Below are positions 9,139-19,564 of a stretch of 64,000 bases of DNA, piece after piece (the stretch's first letter is position 1; each line of letters opens with the position of its first letter). Under the pieces are notes generated by a model. It did no database searches. It was not told the origin of the DNA and saw only the letters and a list, made by a program, of their open reading frames with translations. This DNA comes from an uncultured Chlorobiaceae bacterium (GTDB lineage: Bacteria > Bacteroidota > Chlorobiia > Chlorobiales > Chlorobiaceae). Both the position numbers and the translations under genes were made by a program. Where the stretch lies: the NCBI GenBank assembly GCA_903840935.1, contig CAIMHT010000004.1:1-64000 (forward strand), in the 5' to 3' direction.

Positions 9139-9885
9139 ATGAACAGTGGCGAGAAGCAGGCCATTTTTTTTATCAGTGACCTGCATATTGGTCTGCAGGA
9201 CGAAAAAAGCGAGTTGCTCAAGATGGTAAACCTTGAACGGCTTTTTGCCATCATCAAGGCAGAGGGTCGTTCACTCTATATGCTTGGCGATATCATGGAT
9301 TACTGGATGGAGTTTCGCCACCTCATTCCAAAGGGGTTTACCCGCTTTATTTGTCTTTTGGCGGATCTGGTGCGCCACAATATTGAGGTCGTTTACGTAG
9401 CGGGAAACCATGACTTTTATCTCGGGCGATATTTTGACGATGAACTCGGCATAAAAACCCTCTATGGCATGAATGAATTGCTCTATGATGGACGTAAATT
9501 CATTTTTGCTCACGGCGACGGTTTGGGGAAAGGGGACTATGGTTACAAGTTTTTTGCCTGCATGGTCAGGAACCGTTTCAATCTTGCTCTTTTGTCGGGG
9601 TTTCATCCGGATCTGGCGATTGGACTGATGAAAATGCTTTCGCAACTCAGCCGCAAGCATAAGCAGATCGATCGTGTTTTTGAAATCAACCGGCTGTTGA
9701 GTGTTGCTGAGTCATTGTCGGTTGAAAAGGATTTTGATTATTTTGTGTGTGGTCATAACCATGTCAAGGGGATTACGGAGCTATCCGGCGGCAAAAGCAG
9801 GTATGTCAATCTCGGAACATGGATTGACGGTACATTGCCTTATGGAGTCTTTGATCATGGTGTTTTTCAGCTCAGGGAATTATAA
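9139..9885 (+). CDS. LpxH-like UDP-2,3-diacylglucosamine diphosphatase / metallophosphoesterase
   Basis: FISDLHIGL, LGDIMDYW, AGNHDFYLG, FAHGDGLG, CGHNHVKG metallophosphoesterase motifs. Confidence 0.85.
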   Translation: MNSGEKQAIFFISDLHIGLQDEKSELLKMVNLERLFAIIKAEGRSLYMLGDIMDYWMEFRHLIPKGFTRFICLLADLVRHNIEVVYVAGNHDFYLGRYFDDELGIKTLYGMNELLYDGRKFIFAHGDGLGKGDYGYKFFACMVRNRFNLALLSGFHPDLAIGLMKMLSQLSRKHKQIDRVFEINRLLSVAESLSVEKDFDYFVCGHNHVKGITELSGGKSRYVNLGTWIDGTLPYGVFDHGVFQLREL

Positions 9886-9910
9886 CGTTTAATATCAAGA
9901 GGTAGTTGTT

Positions 9911-10795
9911 ATGAGTAATGTCAACAAGGTACTGAAACTCGGGCTTCCGAAAGGAAGCTTGCAGGATTCAACCATTGATCTTTTTGCACAGGCAGGATTT
10001 CATTTTTCGGTTCAGAGCCGTTCCTATTTTCCGTCCATAGATGATGATGAGCTTGAAGCCATTCTTATCAGGGCGCAGGAGATGGCGCATTATGTGGAGC
10101 TGGGCGCTTTTGATGTAGGGTTGACTGGCAAGGACTGGATTATTGAAACGGATGCTGACGTTGTCGAGGTTGCTGATCTGATCTATTCCAAAGCCTCCAT
10201 GAGGCCGGTCCGCTGGGTGCTTTGTGTGCCTGAAAATTCGCCGGTACAGTCGGTTAAAGATCTTGAAGGGAAGCATATTGCTACGGAAGTGGTTAATATT
10301 ACCAAAAAATATCTTGCAAAAAACGGGGTCAACGCTCTGGTTGAGTTCAGTTGGGGAGCTACAGAAGTCAAGCCACCCGACTTGGCAGATGCCATTGTTG
10401 AGGTGACTGAAACTGGCTCTTCACTCAGGGCAAACAAGCTGAGGATTGTTGATACCATTCTTGAGTCAAACACGAAACTGATTGCCAATAAAGCTTCATG
10501 GAACGATCCATGGAAACGGGAGAAGATTGAGAATATGGCCATGCTGCTGCTTGGAGCCATCAACGCCCATGGCAAGGTTGGACTGAAAATGAATGCACCG
10601 AAATCATCGCTCGACCAGATTATCGCCATTATTCCTGCCCTGCGTCAGCCGACCATATCAAGCCTTGCCGGGGATCAGTGGGTGGCGCTTGAAGTTATTG
10701 TTACTGAAAAAATAGTCCGCAAGCTGATTCCTGAGCTCAAACGAGCCGGTGCAGAGGGGATTTTTGAGTACAATATTAATAAGCTGATCGACTGA
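9911..10795 (+). CDS. hisG: ATP phosphoribosyltransferase (long form)
   Basis: [43 protein letters not shown]. Confidence 0.95.
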   Translation: MSNVNKVLKLGLPKGSLQDSTIDLFAQAGFHFSVQSRSYFPSIDDDELEAILIRAQEMAHYVELGAFDVGLTGKDWIIETDADVVEVADLIYSKASMRPVRWVLCVPENSPVQSVKDLEGKHIATEVVNITKKYLAKNGVNALVEFSWGATEVKPPDLADAIVEVTETGSSLRANKLRIVDTILESNTKLIANKASWNDPWKREKIENMAMLLLGAINAHGKVGLKMNAPKSSLDQIIAIIPALRQPTISSLAGDQWVALEVIVTEKIVRKLIPELKRAGAEGIFEYNINKLID

Positions 10796-10823
10796 GTCTA
10801 TCTGTCTTATCCGTTAACCTGCA

Positions 10824-10849
10824 GGCTGCCCGAGAGGGCGGCCTTTTTT
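10824..10849 (+). terminator. Rho-independent terminator downstream of hisG
   Basis: GGCTGCCC-GAGA-GGGCGGCC followed by TTTTTT. Confidence 0.85.
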
Positions 10850-10858
10850 ATCCCGGCC

Positions 10859-11998
10859 ATGCTCTTTTTCTATCAGATAGCGGTACTGCTTTCGTTGCTC
10901 GTATTTTTAGGGATTCTCCTCAGAAACCTTATCGACCTGCCGGGTATGCCCGACCACTCCTCTCAAATCGGGCAGTTTGTATCGGTTCTTGTGCCGGCTC
11001 GCAATGAGGCCCTGAACATTGAGCGCTGTGTGCGATCGCTCTTGCGTCAGGAGTATGCTTCATTCGAGATTCTTGTGCTCGATGATGGCTCAACCGATGC
11101 TACTGAGGAGCTGTTGGGTCATCTGCTCCTGGAGTCGGGCGGAAAGATGCGTGTCGTGCAGGGCGAACCGCTGCCCGATGGATGGCATGGAAAGGCATGG
11201 GCATGTTCCCAGCTCGGTCGCCTGGCAAAGGGAGAGCTGCTGCTCTTTACGGATGCCGATACCTGGCATGAGCCTGATGCTCTCCGTCGTACGGTTGGTG
11301 CCATGGATGCGTCAGGAGCGGATATGCTCTCCCTGATGCCCCGCCAGGAGCTTGTTTCATTCTGGGAAAAGCTTGTGGTGCCGCTTATTCATGTTATTCT
11401 CATGTGCTATCTGCCGCTTCGTCTGGTGCGCACAAGCCGAAACGCTGCGTTTTGTTTTGCCAATGGCCAGTATATTCTTTTTCGCAGGGAGTTTTATGAT
11501 CGTATCAACGGCCATGCTTCCGTCCGTGATGCCATTGTTGAAGATGTATGGCTCTGCAAGAATGTCAAAAAGGCTTGTGGACGTGTTGTGGCCTTTAACG
11601 GAACTGACGTGGTCAGTTGCCGGATGTATCGCTCCTTCCGTGAGATATGGGAAGGCTTTTCAAAAAACCTTTTTGCTGCTCTCGGTTACCATACTCCGGG
11701 ACTTTTTGCGTTGATAACGTTGATAACAGCACTCTATCTTGCGCCATGCGCATTTCTTTTCCACTCCGTGCTTGCCGGTGAGTTCACCCTCACACTCTTC
11801 TGGTTTCCTCTGACGCAGATCAGCGTTGCCCTGCTTTGCAGGCTTATTATTGCGGTGGTGTTTCGTCAGTCACTCGCCATGGCTTTTTTGCATCTGCTCT
11901 CCCAGATTGTGCTGCTGGCCATCGCCTGCAACTCATTCTACAGCATAAAGTTTGGCAAGGGTGCCAGTTGGAAGGGGAGGAACTACAATTTTTCCTGA
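10859..11998 (+). CDS. cruC: Family 2 glycosyltransferase, CruC-like (chlorobactene glucosyltransferase)
   Basis: VSVLVPARNEALNIERCVRSLLRQ, LDDGSTDAT, TDADTWHEPDAL, multiple C-terminal TM segments; neighbourhood with bchK. Confidence 0.65.
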   Translation: MLFFYQIAVLLSLLVFLGILLRNLIDLPGMPDHSSQIGQFVSVLVPARNEALNIERCVRSLLRQEYASFEILVLDDGSTDATEELLGHLLLESGGKMRVVQGEPLPDGWHGKAWACSQLGRLAKGELLLFTDADTWHEPDALRRTVGAMDASGADMLSLMPRQELVSFWEKLVVPLIHVILMCYLPLRLVRTSRNAAFCFANGQYILFRREFYDRINGHASVRDAIVEDVWLCKNVKKACGRVVAFNGTDVVSCRMYRSFREIWEGFSKNLFAALGYHTPGLFALITLITALYLAPCAFLFHSVLAGEFTLTLFWFPLTQISVALLCRLIIAVVFRQSLAMAFLHLLSQIVLLAIACNSFYSIKFGKGASWKGRNYNFS

Positions 11999-12122
11999 TC
12001 GATACAGAGAATTCGGGGAAGGTGATAATTTTTTTTAAATTGTGCGCTAACACGAGCAGCATCTTCATACGTGCGGGTCTGTGGCCGACAAAAGAGTATC
12101 AATTCAAACAAACGTACTGTCT

Positions 12123-13073
12123 ATGGGTTTCTTATCGAAAATATTCGGGAAAAAGGAAGTGGAGTTGACGCTTCCAAAGGTTATTGAGGATGTCAACCTG
12201 ATAAAGACGATGGAAGGTCATCTCGACCGGGTGCTTGGTGTAAAATTCAGCGCAGATGGTAAAAAACTTGTCAGCGGCAGTTTTGATGAAACGGTAATGC
12301 TGTGGGACGTTGAAACAGGTCAATGCCTGCATACCATGAAAGGGCATGATACCTGGGTTGAATGCGTTGATATCAGCCGTGATGGCAAACTGCTTGCAAG
12401 CGGAAGTACCGACAGTACGGTAAGAATTTGGGATGCAGCAACCGGCCAGTGCCGCCATCTCTGTAAAGGTCATGATACGGCAGTCCGCATGGTTGCCTTC
12501 AGTCCTGACAGCAACGTTGTGGCCAGTTGTTCACGTGATACGACAATCAGATTATGGAGTGTTGAAACAGGAAAAGAACTATCGAGGCTTCTTGGTCATA
12601 AATCTTATATTGAGTGTCTTGCCTGGAGCCACAATGGGAAACTCATTGCAAGTTGCGGTGAGGAACCGGTGATTAAAATATGGGATGTCGAGAGCGGTAA
12701 AAATATTGCCAACTGTAAAACAAACGACCGCCTTTCACATGCATTGGCTTTCAGTCCTGACGACCGCTTCATCGCTTTTTGCGGGCGCGATTCCCAGGTA
12801 AAGATTCTTGACGTCGCAAGTGGAGAAATTACGAAGGTGCTTGAAGGTCATCAGGATGCTGTGCGCAGCATCTGTTATACTCCTGATGGGACAAAGGTGG
12901 TCAGTGCGGCCAATGATGAAACGGTCAGGTTATGGGATGCCGGTTCCGGTAAAGAGTTGCATCTTTATCGGGGTCATGTGCTTGAAGTGCAGTCGGTTGA
13001 CGTCTCTCCGGATGGAAAAATAATAGCCAGCGGAAGCGATGATCGCAAGATCAAGCTGTGGGGAATCAAGTAG
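12123..13073 (+). CDS. WD40-repeat protein (about seven repeats)
   Basis: Repeated GH...VxxVxFSxDGKxLxSGSxDxTVxLWD motifs through the ORF. Confidence 0.9.
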   Translation: MGFLSKIFGKKEVELTLPKVIEDVNLIKTMEGHLDRVLGVKFSADGKKLVSGSFDETVMLWDVETGQCLHTMKGHDTWVECVDISRDGKLLASGSTDSTVRIWDAATGQCRHLCKGHDTAVRMVAFSPDSNVVASCSRDTTIRLWSVETGKELSRLLGHKSYIECLAWSHNGKLIASCGEEPVIKIWDVESGKNIANCKTNDRLSHALAFSPDDRFIAFCGRDSQVKILDVASGEITKVLEGHQDAVRSICYTPDGTKVVSAANDETVRLWDAGSGKELHLYRGHVLEVQSVDVSPDGKIIASGSDDRKIKLWGIK

Positions 13074-13299
13074 GAGGGTTGCGTTATTGCTTTTTTTGCA
13101 TCGGGGAGCTTTTTGGGAAGCTTCCAGCTTTTTTTTGTCAATAATAAAAAAGTAGCGTAAAGTTAAGAACTTTCTTTTTGATTTAGCTTAAAGTGAGTAA
13201 ATTAATCACACGAAAAATTAATTCGTTTTTGAGCGCCTCATGTCGAGGTTTGCTCATTGTAACGCCAAGTTTAACTGGCAAAAATAAAAAGAGGTAGAT

Positions 13300-13509
13300 A
13301 TGGGTACTCAGGTTGAAGGAACTGTCAAATGGTTCAACGAAGAAAAAGGTTACGGTTTTATTGAGCAGAAAGGCGGAAAAGATGTGTTTGTGCATCACAG
13401 TGCAATTAATGGCACCGGGCGCAAAACTCTTGTCGAAGGCCAGAAGGTCATGATGGAAGTAACCCAGGGAGCAAAAGGCCTTCAGGCTGAAGATGTAACT
13501 CCTCTTTAG
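13300..13509 (+). CDS. Cold-shock protein (CspA family)
   Basis: [31 protein letters not shown]. Confidence 0.97.
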   Translation: MGTQVEGTVKWFNEEKGYGFIEQKGGKDVFVHHSAINGTGRKTLVEGQKVMMEVTQGAKGLQAEDVTPL

Positions 13510-13540
13510 ACTATTTTCCAGTCGCAGCAGCTTTTTTCAT

Positions 13541-13581
13541 GCAACAAAGGACGCATTTACCATGCGTCCTTTGTTGCTTTT
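13541..13581 (+). terminator. Strong Rho-independent terminator after csp, between convergent genes
   Basis: Perfect 16-bp stem GCAACAAAGGACGCAT / ATGCGTCCTTTGTTGC followed by TTTT. Confidence 0.95.
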
Positions 13582-13610
13582 AGTCATTCAAATAAATCGT
13601 TTTCAGGTGC

Positions 13611-14885
13611 TCAAATGGTTACGAGCGAGCGGCGACTGGCATGAAGAGCATGAGGGGAAGCGGCGATAAGAATTCTGTTGTTATCAAACTCTGCCCTCAT
13701 GATGCTGATACTTGCAAGAAATTTGTTCATTTTTGCCGGTGAAATGGCTCCGGAGTTCGCAGGACCGATTGCTGCAAGCGGGTTCATCGGTTTGCCGTTG
13801 TGGATGATGCGAAAATCGAGGTGTGATCCGGTCGCACGTCCAGTCGAACCTACATACCCGATGATTTCTCCCTGATGGATCCTTCTGCTGTACCCGGTGT
13901 TCAGGGCATAGTTGCTTAAATGGAGGTATTGGCTGTAATAATGGTTGGAGTGTTCCAGTGTCACCATATTACCGGCCAGTCCTTTTCTGCCTCTGAAAAC
14001 CATTTTTCCGTCAGCTGCGGCATGTACCGGGGTTCCTGAAATTGCGGCCATATCGACACCACCATGAAAATGCCATGTTCTGGTAACTGGATGAATCCGG
14101 TAGCCAAAACCGCTTGAAATGCGTGAGAAGTTGCATGGTGATACAAAGAGGGTGGAGTGATTCAGGGCATTGCCATGTTCATCAAAATAGCCCGCTTTTC
14201 CCTTATCGTCAGTATAACGGTATGCTGTTATGGTAGTATGGTTTGGGAGCGATAATTCAACAGCGCGGATTTTTCCAATACCGATAAATTCATTCATGAA
14301 CCATTTTTCTTCATAAAGAATCTTGTATTTTGTCACAAGTGTGATGTCATTTCTGAAATTGATTCTTGAGGAAAAGAGGGTTGTTATTTTGTCCATGAGT
14401 TTGGGACGTCCAGCCGATTTGAGGGAATTTGAAAGGCTGTGGTTCACGGTGCCATCAAGGGATACAATTTTTGTATTGTAGTCCTTGATTTTGCGCAGTA
14501 CGTCGAGTTGGCCTGTTTCGCTCTTTTTTTCAATATTGATTGTGCTTGTCCGATCCGGAAAATAGGAGTTAATCTTTTTTGGGGTAATACCGTTAACTGC
14601 AAGAAGAGAGGAGAGCGATTCACCTTTTTTTATTGTTTGCCTTGTTACGATTACATGCGGCTTTATGGTTTGAGGACTTTTTTCTATGGTGACGTAGTCG
14701 TGGTCACTGGTAAAACCGAGTTCGTCGCTATAGTTTTCCGTGTCAGGCTGTAGCAGAGTAAGGGTGAAAAAAACAAGAACAAGCGTTCCTTTAACAAATG
14801 GCAACAAGAGCGACAGGGTAATTTTTTGTTTCAGTGGCATTATCCGGCTTAAAAGAAGTTCAAAAATCGTTATCAGAGCGTTCAT
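13611..14885 (-). CDS. M23-family metallopeptidase (LytM domain)
   Basis: SSGFGYRIHPVTRTWHFHGGVDMAAISGTPVHAAADGKMVFRGRKGLAGNMVTLEHSNHYYSQYLHLS; N-terminal TM. Confidence 0.93.
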   Translation of the reverse strand: MNALITIFELLLSRIMPLKQKITLSLLLPFVKGTLVLVFFTLTLLQPDTENYSDELGFTSDHDYVTIEKSPQTIKPHVIVTRQTIKKGESLSSLLAVNGITPKKINSYFPDRTSTINIEKKSETGQLDVLRKIKDYNTKIVSLDGTVNHSLSNSLKSAGRPKLMDKITTLFSSRINFRNDITLVTKYKILYEEKWFMNEFIGIGKIRAVELSLPNHTTITAYRYTDDKGKAGYFDEHGNALNHSTLFVSPCNFSRISSGFGYRIHPVTRTWHFHGGVDMAAISGTPVHAAADGKMVFRGRKGLAGNMVTLEHSNHYYSQYLHLSNYALNTGYSRRIHQGEIIGYVGSTGRATGSHLDFRIIHNGKPMNPLAAIGPANSGAISPAKMNKFLASISIMRAEFDNNRILIAASPHALHASRRSLVTI

Positions 14886-15037
14886 AAATATTTATTCCGT
14901 GTTCATGGTCAAGCACAGTGTCGTGCTCTTTTCTGGAGTTGAATGTACTATTATGTTTTTATTATAGGAATTAAGTTACGCTGCGAATACGAGTGTGAGG
15001 TGATTTTAAATGATAAATTATTTAAATATAATGAGTA

Positions 15038-15781
15038 ATGTCCGGTGAGCCAGAGCCGATTCAAGGCATCCATATTTATTGTGACCGTTGGTGTGAGCGT
15101 TGCGCCTACACCTCGCGTTGTCTCCAGTTTCGTCTTGAAACCGAAGAAAGAGGGGTTGGTGATGCATTACAGAATTTTGACGCATTAAACTTGCAGTTCT
15201 GGGACGAGATGGGTGTGGCACTGGTGCAGGCAATGCGACTCATCCGGGAAATTGCTGCACGGGAGGGTATTGAAGCTGAAGATTTACAGGGGGAAACAGC
15301 GTTTTCTGAACTGCCCGGGAGTCTCCATCGCGATGCTCGTGAACACCCCTGTGCGAGCGCAGCCCTTGTCTATGCCGGCATGGTTAACGAATGGTTTGCG
15401 GCAGCCGATGAGCTTGCTGAGACCGGGGAGTCTTTGCTGACTCACCCCCCGCACGTTCTTGAAGAGTCGATTCAGGTTATCCGGCACTACCACTATTTCA
15501 TTTACCCGAAAATTGTTCGTGCGCTCGAAGGGCGTCTGGGCGAAAAGGCTGCTTCAGACCGTGGTCTTGAGGCTGACTGTTCTGGTACGGCCAAAGTTGT
15601 TTTGATAGCCATTGATCGCTCTCTTGCGGCCTGGAGCTTGTTTTACGGAGAGTATCCTGCCCAGGAAGATAACACGCTCTCCATTCTGCTTCATCTTGAT
15701 CGTCTGCGCCGTTCAGTTGAAGTTGTTTTTCCAGAGGCGCGAACCTTTATCCGTCAGGGATTTGATGCACCGCATCCCTGA
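15038..15781 (+). CDS. Hypothetical protein with N-terminal Cys cluster
   Basis: ORF 247 aa; YCDRWCERCAYTSRCLQF (Cx3Cx2Cx5C); no family recognised. Confidence 0.7.
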   Translation: MSGEPEPIQGIHIYCDRWCERCAYTSRCLQFRLETEERGVGDALQNFDALNLQFWDEMGVALVQAMRLIREIAAREGIEAEDLQGETAFSELPGSLHRDAREHPCASAALVYAGMVNEWFAAADELAETGESLLTHPPHVLEESIQVIRHYHYFIYPKIVRALEGRLGEKAASDRGLEADCSGTAKVVLIAIDRSLAAWSLFYGEYPAQEDNTLSILLHLDRLRRSVEVVFPEARTFIRQGFDAPHP

Positions 15782-15817
15782 TATTTTTGCAAGATCAACA
15801 CCATCACCGAGGAAACC

Positions 15818-16714
15818 ATGCTGAAGACCAATGAACACAATCTTGTAGAGTTTCTGCTGCAATGCCAGCCGGGACAACCGAAAACCCGCGGTAACTGGGA
15901 GGTTGACCATCAAGGGACGCCCTTTCTTTTGCCATCAATCGGTGGAATTACCCTGAACGTCCAGGTTGGTGATTCGGCATTCGGCTGGCAAGGTGATCAT
16001 ATTGAGCCGGGAGTAAGTTGCACAGCTGATACACAAAAACCCTACGAGCATCCAAATGTCGCTGTGCAGATTTACTCATGCGCAGGTAACATGGCAACGG
16101 TTGTAACCGGCGAGGCAAAAGGAGCAATAGGCCGTGTGATCGGTCATCACGGAGGATCGGAGCATGTGATTGTCGATTTTGAGCGCGACATCAAAGAGAA
16201 ACTGCTCTATACCGATACCATCATCATTCGCGGCAAAGGGCAGGGGATGAAGCTCACCGATTACCCTGAGATCAAGCTTTTTAACCTTGACCCAGCCCTT
16301 CTTGCCGTTATGAAAATCCGTGAACTTGAGGGCGGAGTGCTTGAGGTGCCGGTGAGCACCATTGTTCCGGCTTTCTGCATGGGTTCGGGCATCGGTTCCG
16401 CCCATGTGGCAAAAGGGGATTATGATATTATGACCAGTGACCTTGAAACTATCAAGGAGTATGGAATCGACAAGATCCGCCTTGGCGATTTTGTTGCTCT
16501 GCAGGATCATGATAACCGTTACGGCAGAGCGTACCGTAAAGGCGCGGTTACTATCGGTATTGTCGTCCACAGCAACTGCCTTGAAGCTGGTCATGGACCT
16601 GGAGTCACCACGCTTATGACCGCAGCCTCTGCGCTTATCAGACCGGTTATCGATCCGAAAGCCAATCTTGCAGACCTGCTCGGTATTGGTACGGCCTTGA
16701 AAGAAAGGGGGTGA
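15818..16714 (+). CDS. DUF4438-family protein
   Basis: [23 protein letters not shown] and [15 protein letters not shown]...[34 protein letters not shown] patterns; 298-aa ORF. Confidence 0.75.
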   Translation: MLKTNEHNLVEFLLQCQPGQPKTRGNWEVDHQGTPFLLPSIGGITLNVQVGDSAFGWQGDHIEPGVSCTADTQKPYEHPNVAVQIYSCAGNMATVVTGEAKGAIGRVIGHHGGSEHVIVDFERDIKEKLLYTDTIIIRGKGQGMKLTDYPEIKLFNLDPALLAVMKIRELEGGVLEVPVSTIVPAFCMGSGIGSAHVAKGDYDIMTSDLETIKEYGIDKIRLGDFVALQDHDNRYGRAYRKGAVTIGIVVHSNCLEAGHGPGVTTLMTAASALIRPVIDPKANLADLLGIGTALKERG

Positions 16715-17094
16715 AGGAAAAGCATAACCCCAGTTGCTTTGCCTCTCCTTTCCAGCTCTTCATCATTGCTCAATCCTCACTGTTGATCTTTTTTTCAGGG
16801 GGGGCCGACCCGATTTGGTAGGATGCTACGGTTTAATCTGCACTTTCCAGATCGGGTTTAGGGATTAAAGTATCAACAGAGAAAGCATGCTCATCTCTCC
16901 TGAATGATGGGTTCATCACGAAAGTCGTGTCTGACGCCAGCTTGGCGCAAGGCGGATGAATCACTGACTCTTCATACCTGCTTTAGTGGAGTTGGATCCG
17001 TCTCCGGTGGTTGGCACCCATTGCTGAACTGATGGAGATTAAAGAAAAGGTGCGTCACCATCCGGCATCATGATTATTTATGTTGTTTTTTAAG

Positions 17095-17128
17095 AATAAA
17101 AACTTAACTTATAAGTGAAGTTTTTATT
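17095..17128. repeat. Near-perfect 34-bp inverted repeat (possible bidirectional terminator)
   Basis: AATAAAAACTTAACTTA / TAAGTGAAGTTTTTATT, 16/17 arm complementarity. Confidence 0.7.
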
Positions 17129-17460
17129 TGAGTTGCTGTTCCAGGATCAAGGTCGTTCGTAAGCGTGGATTGAAATGATTGGATTCAAGCAATTCACCCA
17201 TGTTTTTTTTCTTTTCTGATTTTGGTTTGTGTTGTCCCGTTAATTCTGTTTCAGGGATTTGCTTGCGTTTTTTTACCAGAAATATTCTGCTGATTCAGTA
17301 GTGCAATGACTGGTGATATGCAGTAATTTGAGCTGGGAAGGGCGGGGATGAATCAGAAATGAAGGCTTGTATATTTAGTGCCGGTATACTATACTCAAAT
17401 TTGTGTATGTACCCTCTTGGTGCATTTTTTTTTAAAAACGATAAAAATGATATTTTCATA

Positions 17461-17670
17461 ATGCCTACAACAAAGAACGAAGAACCGACATTGACGCACA
17501 ACGGTAAAACGTATAACGTTTCAGAACTTCCTGAAGCAGCACAGAAACAGTTGATGAACGTTAAGATTGCTGACAGTGAAATCAGGCGTTTGCAAATGCA
17601 GTTGGCGATTGCTCAGACTGCTCATAATGCTTATCAGCAAGCGTTGATAGAAATCCTTCCCGTAGAGTGA
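17461..17670 (+). CDS. DUF6447-family small protein associated with type I secretion loci
   Basis: LTHNGKTYNVSELPEAAQKQLMNVKIADSEIRRLQMQLAIAQTAHNAYQQALIEILP; directly upstream of T1SS genes. Confidence 0.7.
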   Translation: MPTTKNEEPTLTHNGKTYNVSELPEAAQKQLMNVKIADSEIRRLQMQLAIAQTAHNAYQQALIEILPVE

Positions 17671-17821
17671 AGATCTCTCTATAGTGAAAAGAGTTATCCG
17701 TAGCCACCTGGAGCAGCGTTTGGCAGTTACAGGTGTGCTGCGAGATATGTGCTTATGAAAGAAGTGCTTATTTTTTTAGAAACAGATGGTGAATGATTAT
17801 GCATTGCAAGGATGAGCTGCT

Positions 17822-19540
17822 GTGAAACAAGTTAAAGAGAAATCTCCGTTGCGCGAGGCTTTTTCTGCGCTTACCCCTTTTGTTAAACGAACCTTTTATT
17901 TCAGTCTCGTTGTTAACGTACTGGTGCTTGCACCGAGTGCATATATGATGCAGGTATATGATCGCGTGGTCAATAGTCGTAGTCATACAACGTTACTTAT
18001 GCTTACGGTTCTTGTGGTCGGCATCTATCTGTTGCTTGAGGCATTGGAGTGGGTACGTCGACAGGTTATGCACGATGCTGGAATGGAGCTTGACAAGGTG
18101 TTGCGGGGTCGTGTGTTTAGTGCCATTCTTACGGCAAAAATTCAGAATATTCCATCTGGTGGTGCTCAGTCTCTCCGCGATCTTAAGACTCTTCGTGAGT
18201 TTTTGCCATCTCTTGCTTTTCTCGCCCTTATTGATACCCCTCTGGCATTGCTTGTTCTGGTGATCATTTTTCTGATGGCTCCCCCTCTCGGCTGGTTTGC
18301 CGTGGTTGGTGCCTTGGTGCAGTTTTTGATTGGTGTGGTTAATGAACGTCGTGTCCGTGAACCGCTTCTTGCGGCAAACCGAAGCGCGATCAGTGCACAG
18401 ACTTACGCAGACGGAGTGATCCGTAATGCGCAGGTAATCGAGTCGATGGGTATGCTTGGTCATATTCACAGTCGGTGGATGGATCGTCAGCAGGAGTTTC
18501 TTTTGCAGCAGGCGGAAGCTTCTGATCATGCGGGGACAAATGCAGCTCTCTCCAAGCTTGTGCAGAGTTTACTTACCTCTCTTTTACTCGGTATGGGCTG
18601 TTGGTTGACACTGAAAGGAGAATTGCATGGATCTGGCATGATTGTTGCTTCTATTCTTGGTGGTAGGGTGCTTGCACCGCTTGTGCAGATTATCGGGAGC
18701 TGGCGTCAGGTGGAAGGTGCCCTTGAGTCATTCAAACGTCTGGAGTTTTTGCTGAAGGAGTTTCCCTTGCAGGAAAAGGGGATGGCGTTGCCAGCACCGG
18801 CCGGATTACTTTCAGTTGAGGCTCTTGTTGCAGGAGCGCCAAGAAGTCCGGTACAGATTCTCAAAGGGGTGACTTTCAGGGTAGCTTCTGGAGGATCATT
18901 GGCGATTGTGGGGCCGTCGGCCTCTGGTAAAACGACCTTGGCAAGATTGCTGGTAGGTGTCTGGCCTGCAATGCAGGGGAAGGTACGGCTTGACGGGAAC
19001 GATATTTATCAGTGGGACAAGGAGGAGCTTGGTCAGCATATAGGCTATTTGCCTCAGAATGTGGAGCTGTTCGAGGGTACTATTGCTGAAAATGTTGCTC
19101 GTTTCGGTGAACCTGACTATGAAAAGGTACGTGAGGCCTGCCACATGGTTGGGCTTGATGGTTTTATTGAAAAGCTTCCGAAGAGGTATGATACCGAGAT
19201 TGGCGACGACGGCTCGTTCCTTTCCGGTGGTGAGCGCCAGCGGGTTGCTCTGGCCCGCGCGGTCTATGATATGCCGAAGTTTGTGGTACTTGATGAGCCG
19301 AACGCAAGCCTTGATGAAGCAGGTGATGTCGCGTTGCTTAATGCGGTAAAACTGTTGAGGGCAAAGGGTACGACGGTGATTGTGATGACGCATCGGTTGA
19401 ATATTCTGGGGGCAATAGAGCACATGCTCGTACTTGTTGACGGCCAGGTACAGCGATTCGGTACCTGCCAGGAGGTTATGGAGGCTCTTCAGTCGCCAGC
19501 GGCGGCTCAGCAGCCTTTGAAATCGAAGCCTCAGGGCTAA
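17822..19540 (+). CDS. Type I secretion ABC transporter/ATPase (PrtD-like), copy 1
   Basis: TM domain with YMMQVYDRVVNSRSHTTLLMLT; Walker A GPSASGKTT; LSGGERQRVALARAV; LDEPNASLD. Confidence 0.92.
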   Translation: MKQVKEKSPLREAFSALTPFVKRTFYFSLVVNVLVLAPSAYMMQVYDRVVNSRSHTTLLMLTVLVVGIYLLLEALEWVRRQVMHDAGMELDKVLRGRVFSAILTAKIQNIPSGGAQSLRDLKTLREFLPSLAFLALIDTPLALLVLVIIFLMAPPLGWFAVVGALVQFLIGVVNERRVREPLLAANRSAISAQTYADGVIRNAQVIESMGMLGHIHSRWMDRQQEFLLQQAEASDHAGTNAALSKLVQSLLTSLLLGMGCWLTLKGELHGSGMIVASILGGRVLAPLVQIIGSWRQVEGALESFKRLEFLLKEFPLQEKGMALPAPAGLLSVEALVAGAPRSPVQILKGVTFRVASGGSLAIVGPSASGKTTLARLLVGVWPAMQGKVRLDGNDIYQWDKEELGQHIGYLPQNVELFEGTIAENVARFGEPDYEKVREACHMVGLDGFIEKLPKRYDTEIGDDGSFLSGGERQRVALARAVYDMPKFVVLDEPNASLDEAGDVALLNAVKLLRAKGTTVIVMTHRLNILGAIEHMLVLVDGQVQRFGTCQEVMEALQSPAAAQQPLKSKPQG

Positions 19541-19564
19541 CTCTTATATGCAAACAGACCCTTT

